64,000 nucleotides of DNA from an uncultured Tolumonas sp. (GCF_963678185.1 NZ_OY782757.1:248001-312000), one strand, 5' to 3'; counted from the stretch's first letter, positions 9,230 through 18,547 are shown. A program made the numbers and translations. The notes: a model not told the origin generated them from the sequence alone.

Positions 9230-9425
9230 TTGTGACGATTAAGCAACGTCAGTATCGGATGTTGCAATCTTGGTGTCAGTGATTATTTGTCTGATCTTAA
9301 AATGACAATATTAAAAGATAGATGCTATCTATAAAAATTAAATGCCGCATCAGAAGATAATGCATTTAATTTTCATGTGTCATGATAAGAAAATATAATG
9401 ACCATATTTGTTATATCTATGAATA

Positions 9426-10247
9426 TTAGATGTTAGTAGGACAAACCACTTTTTTTGGTTTTAAATGGTAAAGCTCAACGTGAGGGTGACTAAAGAACCC
9501 AACTTCCCACGGGTTTTTCTGAATAAAGGCTTCTCGGATCGGTTCAAATAACGGATGTTCTGCCGGGATCTGAAATGCATCTGCTTCAATAATTGTGTAA
9601 TTCCATTCAATAGCATGTGTGTACGTAAAAACAGCTCTTGAATCAATGGCGAAATGGCAATAGTGTTCTTTTTTTAGCAATTTCGATTTAAATGTTTCTG
9701 GGAACGTGATGAAAAATATATCGTCTTCTTCGGAGGAGAGAAACGCCATTACGGTCGTATGAGGCTGCCCGATAGCTTGAGTGACCAGAACACCGATCTT
9801 ATTTTCAACTTCACGTAAATCAGGAATAGGGAGTGCTGTTAACGGTGTAATGGGTAAGCTAGTTGGAATGCGATCATCGGCAGGATGTTGATAGTTATCA
9901 ATCGCATAGTTGTAGACAATTTTATTGCCGTACCATAGCTCAAATTGAATGGGTATTACATAAACTCTATTAGCAGATATTTGGGTTACTTGTCCTTTAT
10001 ATGAGCCTCGATATACGTGTAAATCTGCATCGTACTCATCTATTCCAGTTCTGTTATCCAGATGAACTGTTACTTTGTCACCTATTGATAATTGATGCCC
10101 TTTCGGAAATGTTAGGATTAAGTTGTCATTATCCAAAATATCAACGCCACAAACATAAACTTTTGTATCTACGTTGTTTCTGTAATTAGCTGCAATACCT
10201 AGTACCGGTGAACCAAGAAAAGACATTAATCCCGAATTATTGCTCAT
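9426..10247 (-). CDS. Two-domain beta-barrel protein: PilZ-like N-terminus and PPOX split-barrel-like C-terminus
   Basis: About 273 residues from the ATG at 10247 (MSNNSGLMSFLG...); an upstream ATG at 10304 would add 19 residues without a signal peptide. The N-terminal half (VYVCGVDILDNDNLILTFPKG, KVTVHLDN, then YRGSYKGQVTQI) reads as a PilZ/YcgR-like barrel, but the RxxxR c-di-GMP motif is not evident. The C-terminal half (IGVLVTQAIGQPHTTVMAFLSSEEDDIFFITF...) matches the pyridoxamine-phosphate-oxidase-like split barrel, which usually binds FMN. It is transcribed in the same direction as the LysR gene upstream and lies beside the UbiD/UbiX locus. Function is not known. Confidence 0.6.
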   Translation of the reverse strand: MSNNSGLMSFLGSPVLGIAANYRNNVDTKVYVCGVDILDNDNLILTFPKGHQLSIGDKVTVHLDNRTGIDEYDADLHVYRGSYKGQVTQISANRVYVIPIQFELWYGNKIVYNYAIDNYQHPADDRIPTSLPITPLTALPIPDLREVENKIGVLVTQAIGQPHTTVMAFLSSEEDDIFFITFPETFKSKLLKKEHYCHFAIDSRAVFTYTHAIEWNYTIIEADAFQIPAEHPLFEPIREAFIQKNPWEVGFFSHPHVELYHLKPKKVVCPTNI

Positions 10248-10399
10248 AAAGTTGTCCACTTGCGAAATAATCAGTGTAGTGCAGATAATACATCGAAAAT
10301 CCAAAATAAATATACAGGCTAGAGTAGTCTATATATCCAACAGTGATTTTTGTTGCAGTGTGTATTTTATCAATCAGGATGTCTGCTGGAATGGTTGTC

Positions 10400-11290
10400 T
10401 TATCGTAAGCTGGATGTCTGATGTTTCAACATTTCAGTGATCTCATCTAATGCCACACCTGAAGATAGATTGACAATAGCTGGGTGAAAAATGGAAATAT
10501 TCGGGTGAATATTGATGACATGACAGTGCGACAACGCGTTAGGGATAATTTCTGATTCAGGTAAAAATGCAGCCCCTTCGATACCTGACTCCAATAGTTG
10601 GAGCAACATACGCGGTTGCGATACATGCATGATCACGTTGGGGTGTATGCCTTGTTTTCTGATCTGATCAATTAAATATTCAAAGATACCGGTTCCGCCA
10701 ATTCGATGCAGTGATACCAACGGAAAGTTGGCAATTTGCGTGAATGACAAAGAGGTTGGGTGTTCTGCAGGTAGTAGCGATTTACTGACAACAGCTGACA
10801 GTTTGATTGGTGCTAAATGGGTAATGTTATAGCCTTCGGTGTTTTTTGGCGTTTGTACCAAAATGACATCTAACATGCCTTGTGTGAGTAAGAACTCTAA
10901 ATGGCTGGAATCAGAAACCGAGATCCTAAGCTCTAGGTTTGGGTTGCTTTTTTGCAGGTCAGCCAATAACGGTGTGAAGTAATTTTCATATAAATAAGAC
11001 ACACCAATTTTTAAAATTTTCCGTTCATTATTCGCAAATAAGATCGTTTCACGGCAAACATCAGCAACGTTACGCAAAATGAGACAGGCGCGTTGATATA
11101 AAAATGCACCCGCTTCGGTCAGCTGCATTTCACGACCATTGCGGGTTAGCAATTTGGTACCCAGCTCTTCTTCCAGTTCACTCAAACGCTTACTCAATGC
11201 CGGTTGCGCGATGTGCAGTAGTTCCGACGCTTTGGTAATGGAACCTTGTTCGGCAACAGTACAAAAGTAACGTAAGCGTTTTAAATCCAT
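10400..11290 (-). CDS. LysR-family regulator divergent from the decarboxylase operon
   Basis: Typical LTTR of 296 residues: N-terminal winged helix (MDLKRLRYFCTVAEQGSITKASELLHIAQPALSKRLSELEEELG), linker helix, and a periplasmic-binding-fold effector domain (KILKIGVSYLYENYFTPLLADLQ onward). It is divergent from the AroY-like gene across a 177-base region containing a perfect 12-base palindrome. By location it probably senses an aromatic acid and controls the decarboxylase operon; that is inference from the divergent arrangement common to LTTRs. Confidence 0.9.
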   Translation of the reverse strand: MDLKRLRYFCTVAEQGSITKASELLHIAQPALSKRLSELEEELGTKLLTRNGREMQLTEAGAFLYQRACLILRNVADVCRETILFANNERKILKIGVSYLYENYFTPLLADLQKSNPNLELRISVSDSSHLEFLLTQGMLDVILVQTPKNTEGYNITHLAPIKLSAVVSKSLLPAEHPTSLSFTQIANFPLVSLHRIGGTGIFEYLIDQIRKQGIHPNVIMHVSQPRMLLQLLESGIEGAAFLPESEIIPNALSHCHVINIHPNISIFHPAIVNLSSGVALDEITEMLKHQTSSLR

Positions 11291-11320
11291 AACAATTCCA
11301 AGGAAGATAACGAAGCCACT

Positions 11321-11332
11321 TGTGAATTCACA
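11321..11332. promoter_or_regulatory. Palindrome between LysR gene and decarboxylase operon
   Basis: TGTGAATTCACA is a perfect 12-base dyad in the divergent intergenic region, 31 bases upstream of the LysR start. It is a candidate LTTR binding site. The two half-sites are too close for a standard CRP site (N2 instead of N6). Confidence 0.5.
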
Positions 11333-11467
11333 CTATACCGTGAAGGAGCCGCGTTCATCTTTCCTTTTTGATCTAGCCAACCTACTTAAAACGGTATTTC
11401 ACGAACCAATTCGACGCTCGTTAAAGTGCATGCTGCCTTATAACCATAATCTTAACGAGGGTTTCGC

Positions 11468-12955
11468 ATGTCACAGCAACAAACAGATTGTCATGTCCAC
11501 GATTTACGCTCGGCTTTAGAACTACTCAGCCAACTACCGGAACAACTTATCACTACCGATGTGGAAGTTGACCCGAACGCAGAGCTGTCTGGGGTCTATC
11601 GTCATGTCGGTGCCGCCGGCACCTGCATGCGGCCAACGCGTAAAGGTCCAGCCATGATCTTTAACAAGATCAAAGGCTTTGATGACATGAAAGTGGCAAT
11701 TGGTTTATTGGCCACGCGCGAACGTGTTGGCCATTTATTGGGTTGTGAACCCGAAAAACTGGGTTTTTTGCTGAAAAACTCGGTGCAAAACCCAATTGCG
11801 CCGGTTTTAGTCTCTAAAGATAAAGCGCAGTGCCAGGAAGTGATCCATCGTGCGGATGAGCCAGGTTTTGATATCCGTAAATTATTACCTGCACCGACTA
11901 ACACCCTTGAAGATGCCGGCCCGTATTTCACTATGGGGATGTGTTATGCCTCTGACCCAGAAACAGGCGAGTCAGACATCACCATTCACCGTTTGTGCAT
12001 GCAAAGCAAAGATGAGCTGTCGATGTGGTTAACGCCCGGCCGTCATATCGATGCATTTCGTATAAAAGCAGAAGCCAAGAACGAGCCATTGCCGATTTCG
12101 ATCAGCATCGGTGTTGACCCTGCTATTGAGATCGCTGCTTGTTTTGAGCCGCCAACCACTCCACTGGGTTTCGATGAATTGCAGGTGGCCGGTGCTATTC
12201 GTAATAAAGCGGTTGAATTGGTTAACTGTGTGACCATTCCAGCTCGTGCGATTGCGCACGCGGAAATTGTGATCGAAGGTGTTTTGCTGCCGAATGTCAG
12301 AGTGCGGGAAGATCAAAACACCAATACCGGTAAAGCAATGCCGGAGTTTCCGGGTTATACCGGTGAGGCAAAAGCGGCAATTCCAGTGATCAAAGTAACT
12401 GCCGTAACGCATCGTTTTTCACCGATTTTGCAAACCACCATCGGCCCGAGTGAAGAGCACGTCAGCATGGCGGGCATTCCGACCGAAGCCAGCATTCTCG
12501 ACATGGTTGATCGTGCTATGCCGGGCAAATTATTGAATGTGAACGCGCACTCTTCGGGTGGCGGTAAATTCCTTGCGGTCATGCAATTTAAGAAAGCCGC
12601 CGCAGTCGATGAAGGTCGTCAGCGTCAGGCGGCGTTACTGGCATTTTCTGCCTTCCCTGAATTAAAACATGTCATTTTGGTCGATGAAGATGTCGATATT
12701 TTCGATACCGACGATATTTTATGGGCCATGCAAACCCGCTATCAGGGGGATGTCGACACCGTGTTTATTCCCGGTGTGCGCTGCCATCCGCTCGATCCGT
12801 CGCAAGTGCCGGAATATAGCCCAAGCATTCTGCAACCGGGCATGTCATGTAAAACCATCTTTGACTGCACAGTGCCATTTCATCTGAAAGCTCATTTCCA
12901 ACGTTCTAAATTCATGGATGTGGACGTTAAGAAATTTGTGCCAGATTTTAAATAA
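11468..12955 (+). CDS. aroY: UbiD-family hydroxyarylic acid decarboxylase (AroY/LpdC-like, protocatechuate or gallate)
   Basis: Non-oxidative decarboxylation of a hydroxybenzoic acid using prenylated FMN. The 495-residue protein closely follows remembered Klebsiella AroY and Lactobacillus LpdC: DVEVDPNAELSGVYRHVGAAGT, RKGPAMIFNKIKGF, LLPAPTNTLEDAGPYF, ITIHRLCMQ (catalytic Arg region), FEPPTTPLGFDELQVAGAI, EDQNTNTGKAMPEFPGYTG (catalytic Glu region), GPSEEHVSMAGIPTEASI and VDEDVDIFDTDDILWAM. The Arg-Glu-Glu set used by UbiD enzymes appears to be present. GAGGG precedes the ATG. The UbiX-type partner follows 12 bases later. Exact substrate (protocatechuate, gallate or 4-hydroxybenzoate) cannot be settled by sequence alone. 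Confidence 0.9.
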   Translation: MSQQQTDCHVHDLRSALELLSQLPEQLITTDVEVDPNAELSGVYRHVGAAGTCMRPTRKGPAMIFNKIKGFDDMKVAIGLLATRERVGHLLGCEPEKLGFLLKNSVQNPIAPVLVSKDKAQCQEVIHRADEPGFDIRKLLPAPTNTLEDAGPYFTMGMCYASDPETGESDITIHRLCMQSKDELSMWLTPGRHIDAFRIKAEAKNEPLPISISIGVDPAIEIAACFEPPTTPLGFDELQVAGAIRNKAVELVNCVTIPARAIAHAEIVIEGVLLPNVRVREDQNTNTGKAMPEFPGYTGEAKAAIPVIKVTAVTHRFSPILQTTIGPSEEHVSMAGIPTEASILDMVDRAMPGKLLNVNAHSSGGGKFLAVMQFKKAAAVDEGRQRQAALLAFSAFPELKHVILVDEDVDIFDTDDILWAMQTRYQGDVDTVFIPGVRCHPLDPSQVPEYSPSILQPGMSCKTIFDCTVPFHLKAHFQRSKFMDVDVKKFVPDFK

Positions 12956-12967
12956 GGGGTTTTGTAA

Positions 12968-13534
12968 GTGACGAAACGTCGGATCATCGTTGGGATCTCT
13001 GGAGCGACCGGATTTGAGTATGGTGTCAAAGCATTGCAGTTACTCAAACCGATGGATATAGAGGTGCATCTGGTTGTCTCGAAAGGGGCAGAGTTAACCC
13101 GCAGTTTGGAAACGGCTTATACCCGTTCGGATGTTGAGGCATTGGCGGATATGGTGCATCCGATCAGTAATATCGGTGCATCGATAGCCAGTGGTTCATT
13201 TCAAACCTTAGGGATGCTGGTTGCACCTTGTTCCATGCGTTCGCTAGCCGCGATTGCCAATAACATGGCGGATAATTTGCTCACTCGTGCAGCCGATGTG
13301 GTGCTCAAAGAGAGACGGCGTTTAGTTTTAATGGCGCGAGAAACGCCGTTAAATTTGGGTCATTTACGAAATATGCAATGGGTGACAGAAATGGGGGGAA
13401 TTATATTTCCTCCGGTTCCCGCCTTATATCAAAAACCACAATCCATCGATGATGTTATTACTCACAGTGTTGGTAGAGCGCTTGATCTATTTGGCTTAGA
13501 TGTTCCGAAGTTGCCACGGTGGGGTAATGAGTGA
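12968..13534 (+). CDS. ubiX: UbiX-family flavin prenyltransferase
   Basis: Makes prenylated FMN, the cofactor of the adjacent UbiD-type enzyme, from FMN and dimethylallyl phosphate. The 188-residue flavoprotein has the N-terminal [18 protein letters not shown] motif, [45 protein letters not shown] and LGHLRNM, all UbiX marks. Translation most likely starts at the GTG at 12968, preceded by AAGGGG. It is the second gene of the decarboxylase operon and resembles the dedicated B-subunits (KpdB/LpdB) rather than needing a separate ubiquinone pathway role. Confidence 0.92.
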   Translation: MTKRRIIVGISGATGFEYGVKALQLLKPMDIEVHLVVSKGAELTRSLETAYTRSDVEALADMVHPISNIGASIASGSFQTLGMLVAPCSMRSLAAIANNMADNLLTRAADVVLKERRRLVLMARETPLNLGHLRNMQWVTEMGGIIFPPVPALYQKPQSIDDVITHSVGRALDLFGLDVPKLPRWGNE

Positions 13535-13570
13535 TTTTTAATTAATTTTAAATATATTTAAGGATCAAAC

Positions 13571-14287
13571 ATGCTAATAGGACCATATATAAACGGTACA
13601 GCTGTTGTTATGGGCGGAATGTCTGGCGCTTTCCTTGGTGCTAAATTACCAGAACGAATTCGCACGGCGTTGCCACAAACGTTTGGCTTAGCCTCTATGG
13701 GGTTGGGTATTGCATTGATCACTAAAGTGCATTTTTTACCTGCGGTTGTATTGGCGTTGGTGATTGGTGCTATTTTAGGCGAAATGTTTTATCTGGAAAA
13801 AAACATTGGCAAGCTGGGGGCGGTTGCCAGAAAATTTGCAGATAATATTCCATCTAATAATAGCAATATTTCGCATGATGAATTTCAAGAGAAATTTGTG
13901 GCGATATTAGTGTTGTTTTGTGCCAGTGGCACGGGTATTTTTGGTGCTATGACCGAAGGTATGACCGGTGACCCGTCAATTTTATATGTCAAAACGATTT
14001 TAGACTTGTTCACATCGGCGATATTTGCGACGGCGTTGGGTTATTCTGTTGCCACTATTGCTGTTCCTCAATTGGCTATTCAATTATTGTTGGCCATGGG
14101 GGCTACGCATATTTTGCCATTGACGACACCAATTATGATGGGTGACTTTTCAGCAACCGGTGGTTTGATTATGCTGGCGACAGGTTTTCGCATCAGCGGC
14201 ATAAAAATATTCCCGGTGGCCAATCTGTTACCCGCATTAATTCTTATTATGCCGTTTCATCATCTTTGGTCGCTGTTTTTTAAATAG
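13571..14287 (+). CDS. DUF554 family membrane protein
   Basis: 238-residue integral membrane protein with about six to seven hydrophobic segments and the DUF554 marks GPYINGTAVVMGGMSGAFLG, GLASMGLGI, GTGIFGAMTEGMTGDPSILYVKTILDLF and FSATGGLIMLATGFRI. Function of the family is unknown. It begins 36 bases after the UbiX gene in the same direction and precedes a terminator, so it is probably the third gene of the decarboxylase operon; a role in moving substrate or product across the inner membrane is a guess from position. Confidence 0.85.
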   Translation: MLIGPYINGTAVVMGGMSGAFLGAKLPERIRTALPQTFGLASMGLGIALITKVHFLPAVVLALVIGAILGEMFYLEKNIGKLGAVARKFADNIPSNNSNISHDEFQEKFVAILVLFCASGTGIFGAMTEGMTGDPSILYVKTILDLFTSAIFATALGYSVATIAVPQLAIQLLLAMGATHILPLTTPIMMGDFSATGGLIMLATGFRISGIKIFPVANLLPALILIMPFHHLWSLFFK

Positions 14288-14298
14288 TGCTATCACTA

Positions 14299-14334
14299 AG
14301 AAAGAGCATTGCGATGTTAGTCGGTGCTCTTTCT
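14299..14334. terminator. Terminator closing the decarboxylase operon
   Basis: AGAAAGAGCA (14299-14308) pairs with TGCTCTTTCT (14325-14334), ten bases with a 16-base loop, just after the DUF554 stop. T-rich sequence follows. It also lies at the 3' end of the convergent UPF0306 gene. Confidence 0.7.
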
Positions 14335-14336
14335 CT

Positions 14337-14774
14337 TTATTCTCGATGCCAATCCAATTTTTTGCCAAACCCGAGAATATTATTGGTAAATTTCAATTCT
14401 GAAATTTCTATTTTCCATAACGGCAGTGATTTTATTTTAGCAATAGGGAATCGTTTAACGTATAAAGCAAGTGCATCTGCTTTATTTTCTTCAGTTAGCA
14501 GTGAGATAACCCCTTTATATTGAATACCTTTAATTAATGAGATGTTTTTAGGTTGTCCGTTTACTGTTCCTGCCACGAGATGATTTTTTAGCATTAATTT
14601 ACTATGGCGACTCTCTGTTGATGTCATCAAGTAAAAAACAACATTTTCTTCGTCAAAAATATAAAAACAATTAGCACACCAGATGTCATCATCGAATGCA
14701 CAACTCAACGACAACACATGCTGTTTTTTTAAATAAGTGAAAATGGGGTTGGATGATTCTTGTGTGTCAATCAT
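14337..14774 (-). CDS. UPF0306 (YhbP-like) split-barrel protein
   Basis: About 145 residues from the ATG at 14774 (MIDTQESSNPIFTYLKKQHVLSLSC); the longer frame to 14852 adds a 26-residue leader absent from the family. It matches E. coli YhbP closely: DIWCANCFYIFDEENVVFYLMT, TRH-like SRHSKLMLKNHLVAGTVNGQPK, SLIKGIQYKGVISLL, KRFPIAKIKSLPLWKIEISELKFTNNILGFGKKLDW. The family adopts the FMN-binding split barrel; reaction unknown. It is convergent with the decarboxylase operon, so both sides of that operon carry a split-barrel gene. Confidence 0.88.
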   Translation of the reverse strand: MIDTQESSNPIFTYLKKQHVLSLSCAFDDDIWCANCFYIFDEENVVFYLMTSTESRHSKLMLKNHLVAGTVNGQPKNISLIKGIQYKGVISLLTEENKADALALYVKRFPIAKIKSLPLWKIEISELKFTNNILGFGKKLDWHRE

Positions 14775-14880
14775 AACTAATCTACTAATCTCAGTTTTAT
14801 TAATAATATCACATGGGGTTATTAATAAAATAAAAATTGGCGTCTGACTCATAGAGAATTTTATTAAATATATTTATTGG

Positions 14881-15330
14881 CCTCACTCTGCATTAGGTTA
14901 TCCGGATGTATCGACAAGCGTGCAGGCGGTTGTGGTATGGTATCCACCGATCAATCATTTAACGATGGATGAGCAATGGAAATAAATCGGCATTGATGGT
15001 CAGATGCATTCGACAGTCGATTCTTTTGAATCATTTTTAATGAGAAAAACCATTGGGGAAGTATCTAAGGCGACGATGTCGACCACCAACCCAGAAACCT
15101 ATATAACACGTGATGCCCCGCCATTTTTGATCCAACATGGTTATAAAGATGCAACGATTCCAAGATTATAAAGTCAGGAATTTGCCGTGAAATTGGCAGA
15201 TGCCATTGGTAGTGATAACGTTGAATATAATTTATTAATGAGTTCAAACCGAGCAGAAGATAAATACTTTCACACCAAAAATAATCTGGAACATGATTAT
15301 AAATTTCTGGCGCGCCATATTAAACAATAA
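14881..15330 (+). pseudogene. Alpha/beta-hydrolase (BD-FAE-type esterase) remnant
   Basis: One continuous + frame, broken by two internal stops (TAA at 14983 and 15169), reads as the C-terminal part of an esterase: LGYPDVSTSVQAVVVWYPPIN, then TNPETYITRDAPPFLIQHGYKD (the acid-residue strand, D in GYKD) and later KLADAIGSDNVEYNLL, ending EHDYKFLARHIKQ. The N-terminal half with the GxSxG nucleophile is missing, and the usual histidine region (A-x-H) reads SSNRAEDKYF. No frame change is needed, only stop codons, so this is a decayed gene rather than a sequencing slip. Confidence 0.8.
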
Positions 15331-15463
15331 TAAGGTATAAGAAGTATTTTCTCTTGTATTTATGTGAGGATACAAGAGGTTTTTATGTTTTCATATAAAA
15401 GAAGCGTAGAAAGCAGGCTATAATGATATATAGTTTGTTAAGTTTTTCAGTTAAAGGTGTAGC

Positions 15464-16261
15464 ATGCCAGTAACTTACAATATTAAAGAATTTGAACTGC
15501 TTAGTAATATATCAGCTCACAATTTAAGGTATTTCGATAAAATAGGGCTTTTAACGCCACATAGAGACAGTAATGGATATCGGGTTTATTCACTTCCGCA
15601 AGTTGCTATTGCTGAAATGATTAGCATTCTTCAAAAGGCTAAAGTTCCCAATACCAGCATTAAAAAGCTACTTAATGAATATAACTCTATTGATACAATT
15701 GATAAGCTAAAAGAATCAAAAATAAATTTATATCATCACATTCAAGAGTTAACGGCAGCATATGAACAATTGAGTGAACATATCTCAACACTCGAGAAAA
15801 TCAATGTAGTAAAACAATGCTTAGATAAACCTTTTATTGAAGACAGAGACGCCGTAACGGTTGGTACAATTTCATTAAAAACAGATAATATCGTTGATTT
15901 TTTTGAGATGGTAGGAGAGATATCAAACAATGATGCTTGGTATCTCACTCATGATTATGGATTTATTCTTAATACGAAAGAGATTAAAAAATCAGGTTAT
16001 CCACTGTTGGTTATGTATTGTACTTCAAAGGCCGTAATAAAAAAGACACCCTATGAAATAAAATCCGGTAGATACATGAGTGTTTATTGTAGTGGTAGTT
16101 TGGAAAATAATAGCAAAGTGTATGATTTGGTTAAACATGCAAAGGATTGTGGTTATAGATTAAGTGATGAAATTTATATAGAAAATGTTAGTGGTCCAGC
16201 TATTGAATCAGATAAAAAGGATTTTATTATAAAAATAATGATCCCAATCGAAGGCTGTTGA
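15464..16261 (+). CDS. MerR-family regulator with effector-binding domain
   Basis: 265 residues. The N-terminal MerR helix-turn-helix is clear (YNIKEFELLSNISAHNLRYFDKIGLLTPHRDSNGYRVYSLPQV), then a coiled-coil dimerisation helix (about 78-115) and a C-terminal GyrI-like or BmrR-like domain (MSVYCSG..., FIIKIMIPIEG). Members usually activate drug or stress genes on ligand binding. The gene is more AT-rich than its neighbours and follows a decayed esterase gene, so acquisition by transfer is possible. The target is unknown; the efflux operon downstream is on the other strand. Confidence 0.85.
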   Translation: MPVTYNIKEFELLSNISAHNLRYFDKIGLLTPHRDSNGYRVYSLPQVAIAEMISILQKAKVPNTSIKKLLNEYNSIDTIDKLKESKINLYHHIQELTAAYEQLSEHISTLEKINVVKQCLDKPFIEDRDAVTVGTISLKTDNIVDFFEMVGEISNNDAWYLTHDYGFILNTKEIKKSGYPLLVMYCTSKAVIKKTPYEIKSGRYMSVYCSGSLENNSKVYDLVKHAKDCGYRLSDEIYIENVSGPAIESDKKDFIIKIMIPIEGC

Positions 16262-16376
16262 ACATTGTTTTCAGGCTTTTGTTTTTTTGCAGAAACTGAT
16301 AATTCTTAGCCGACAAACAATCAAAGCGATTCACAATGTGCCTGATTGGGAAGGTAATAATTTCTTCAAATCATAT

Positions 16377-17828
16377 CTATTTTATTGATTCAATTTGCGT
16401 TGGCGGCTGGGCTGTTTTATTATTTTTCGGCAATATAATAGTTACAATTAACCCTCTGCCTGGTGGCGATTTTAGTAGTATTTTCCCATTGTGTTGATCA
16501 ATTATTTTTTTTGCAATGGGTAAGCCCAAGCCAGTGCCACCGGTATGTCTAGAACGTGATGTCTCTAATCTATAATAAGGTTCGAATACATTTAATAGAT
16601 CTTTTTCAGGAATGCCAGGGCCATTATCTTCAATGCAAATTTTGATGTAAGAGACAAAGTCTTCTATTGAGAGAGTTATCTTATCTCCTCCGTAACGTCG
16701 AGCATTTTCGAAGATATTTGACAGGCATCGATTTATTGCTTGTGGCTGAGCCATTATAGGAATTTTTATTTGTCCGAAACGCTCAATATTGGCACCTAGA
16801 TCTTCCATGTTGTCACAGATACTATCTAATAATGAACCAATATTTAGTCTTATAAATGCTTCGGTGTCATAACCTGCTTTTAAGTAATCTAAGGTTTGCT
16901 CAATCATTGACTCCATTTCAGCGATATCTTGATCAATTTGCTCTTTTAATGAGCTGGATAGATTGTTTTCAATACGTAATCTAAGACGAGTTAAAGGTAA
17001 TCTAAGATCATGAGACACGGCAAATAATGCTTGTGTTCGCGTTTCTATGTGGCTTTTTAGGCTGCTTTGCATTGAGTTAAAAGCTTTAGATGCCAGCACG
17101 ATCTCTTTGGGGCCGACCTCTGTTAATGGGTGCGTATTTATATTGGCACCTAGCTCAGTTGCAGCATTCGCAAGGTTTTTAAGTGGTTTTGTTAATTTGT
17201 AGATGCTCCAGCTTGCGAGTGAAATTACGACAATAGTTAACAAAATGGCAAATATAAAAAATCGTAAGAAAAGCTCTTTTACTTTGTCTGGTAAAAAATG
17301 ATGAATAGTGATGACGTAATTATCATGTAATTTTATTTGAAGAAATACTTCTCTTAAATAAAGAGATGAACCTTTTTTTTCATGATAAATTGAAAATTTA
17401 GCATCATTTTTAAATTTCAGCGAATTTAAAAATGACTCTGGTAATGAGTCAATTTGTAAAACTTGCATTTCAAGTTGAGAATTTATATTTTTCTTAATGT
17501 TATCTATTAATGTGGCATCTGATGCACTTACATCATTGGTTTGATTTTGCCAAGGGGTATCAAGTGATATCGTTGTAGGTAATACACTCAAATTTTTAGC
17601 TAATCTTTCCCGTTCTCTTGGCGCGGCATCATTTAACACGGAAACAATACCGGCAACACGTTGAGCAGAATATTCCGCTAACAAATGTGAGTTGATTTTA
17701 TTGTGATCATCCACAATGAATATAAAGCCAAAAACTAGAAAAATTAATAGGTTAATGACCAGAGTGACAAGCACTTGGCCAAAAAGTGTTTTCGGGATGA
17801 TTGTTTTTAACTGCTCTGTGTATCGCAA
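16377..17828 (-). CDS. Sensor histidine kinase (HAMP, HisKA, HATPase)
   Basis: 483-residue inner-membrane kinase with two transmembrane helices (about residues 17-38 and 187-210) around a periplasmic domain, a HAMP linker (KLTKPLKNLANAATELG), phospho-acceptor His273 in AVSHDLRLPLTRLRLRIE, an N box (NIFENARRYGGD), and G boxes (CIEDNGPGIPEKDL, TGGTGLGLPIAKKI). Its start overlaps the end of the response-regulator gene by 22 bases, so the pair is co-translated. The periplasmic domain gives no recognised ligand. By location it may regulate the CusF-like gene or the RND operon nearby. Confidence 0.93.
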   Translation of the reverse strand: MRYTEQLKTIIPKTLFGQVLVTLVINLLIFLVFGFIFIVDDHNKINSHLLAEYSAQRVAGIVSVLNDAAPRERERLAKNLSVLPTTISLDTPWQNQTNDVSASDATLIDNIKKNINSQLEMQVLQIDSLPESFLNSLKFKNDAKFSIYHEKKGSSLYLREVFLQIKLHDNYVITIHHFLPDKVKELFLRFFIFAILLTIVVISLASWSIYKLTKPLKNLANAATELGANINTHPLTEVGPKEIVLASKAFNSMQSSLKSHIETRTQALFAVSHDLRLPLTRLRLRIENNLSSSLKEQIDQDIAEMESMIEQTLDYLKAGYDTEAFIRLNIGSLLDSICDNMEDLGANIERFGQIKIPIMAQPQAINRCLSNIFENARRYGGDKITLSIEDFVSYIKICIEDNGPGIPEKDLLNVFEPYYRLETSRSRHTGGTGLGLPIAKKIIDQHNGKILLKSPPGRGLIVTIILPKNNKTAQPPTQIESIK

Positions 17829-18547
17829 TTTAATTTATATCCTTCATTTCTGACTGTGATGATCAGGTTAGGTGCTTTGGCATTATCATTCAGACGACGA
17901 CGCAGTCGGGAGATCATCACATCAACGGTTCTGTCGGTAGGGTCTGCATCATGGCCTGCTAATACATCCATTAATTGATCACGTGTTAATACTTTATTGG
18001 CATGTTCAGTAAATAAACGGAGTAATTTGAATTCACCTGTCGATAGTATAGTTACAACGCCGTTGTCATCAATGAGATGATATGAACCTAGATCTAATGT
18101 CCAAGAGTCGAACTTCACATTATTATTTAGATTATGTTTTTTAGTGTGCTCAGTTCGCGCAGTTGAGGGTAATGTTAATTGCTCTGAAAACCGACGCAAT
18201 ATAGATTTCATTCTTGCTACCAGTTCTCTCGGGCTGAATGGTTTCGCTAAATAATCATCAGCACCCGTTTCCAGCCCAATAATACGGTCTATATCATTGC
18301 CACGAGCAGTCAACATCAGAATAGGGGTTGATGATATTTGTCGTATTTTTTTACACAGCACCAAACCATCATCACCGGGTAACATAATATCCAGAATAAT
18401 CAGATCTGGTTCAAAAAACTTAATGCTTTTAAACATCGAATGCCCATCATGACAGATAGCAACTAAATAGTTATGTGATGTCAAATAACTATCGAGTAAG
18501 GCTGTCAGCTTGGGGTCATCATCGACAACTAACACTTTATTTTGCAT
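17807..18547 (-). CDS. OmpR/PhoB-family response regulator
   Basis: 246 residues from the ATG at 18547 (MQNKVLVVDDDPKLT), chosen because GGTGAGGAT precedes it; a longer frame starts at 18562. The receiver domain has the acidic pair D9-D10, phospho-acceptor Asp53 (LIILDIMLPGDDG), Thr (MLTARG) and Lys (LAKPFSPREL). The C-terminal winged helix (FKLLRLFTEHANKVLTRDQLMDVLAG, VDVMISRLRRRLND) is of OmpR type. First gene of the two-component operon, divergent from the CusF-like gene at 18758. Confidence 0.94.
   Translation of the reverse strand: MQNKVLVVDDDPKLTALLDSYLTSHNYLVAICHDGHSMFKSIKFFEPDLIILDIMLPGDDGLVLCKKIRQISSTPILMLTARGNDIDRIIGLETGADDYLAKPFSPRELVARMKSILRRFSEQLTLPSTARTEHTKKHNLNNNVKFDSWTLDLGSYHLIDDNGVVTILSTGEFKLLRLFTEHANKVLTRDQLMDVLAGHDADPTDRTVDVMISRLRRRLNDNAKAPNLIITVRNEGYKLNCDTQSS

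Noticed and set aside
9426-10247. c-di-GMP receptor role for the PilZ-like domain
   Set aside because: The RxxxR and [DN]xSxxG binding motifs are not seen, so c-di-GMP binding is not claimed.
11321-11332. CRP site at TGTGAATTCACA
   Set aside because: Half-sites are only two bases apart rather than six; treated as a candidate LysR operator instead.
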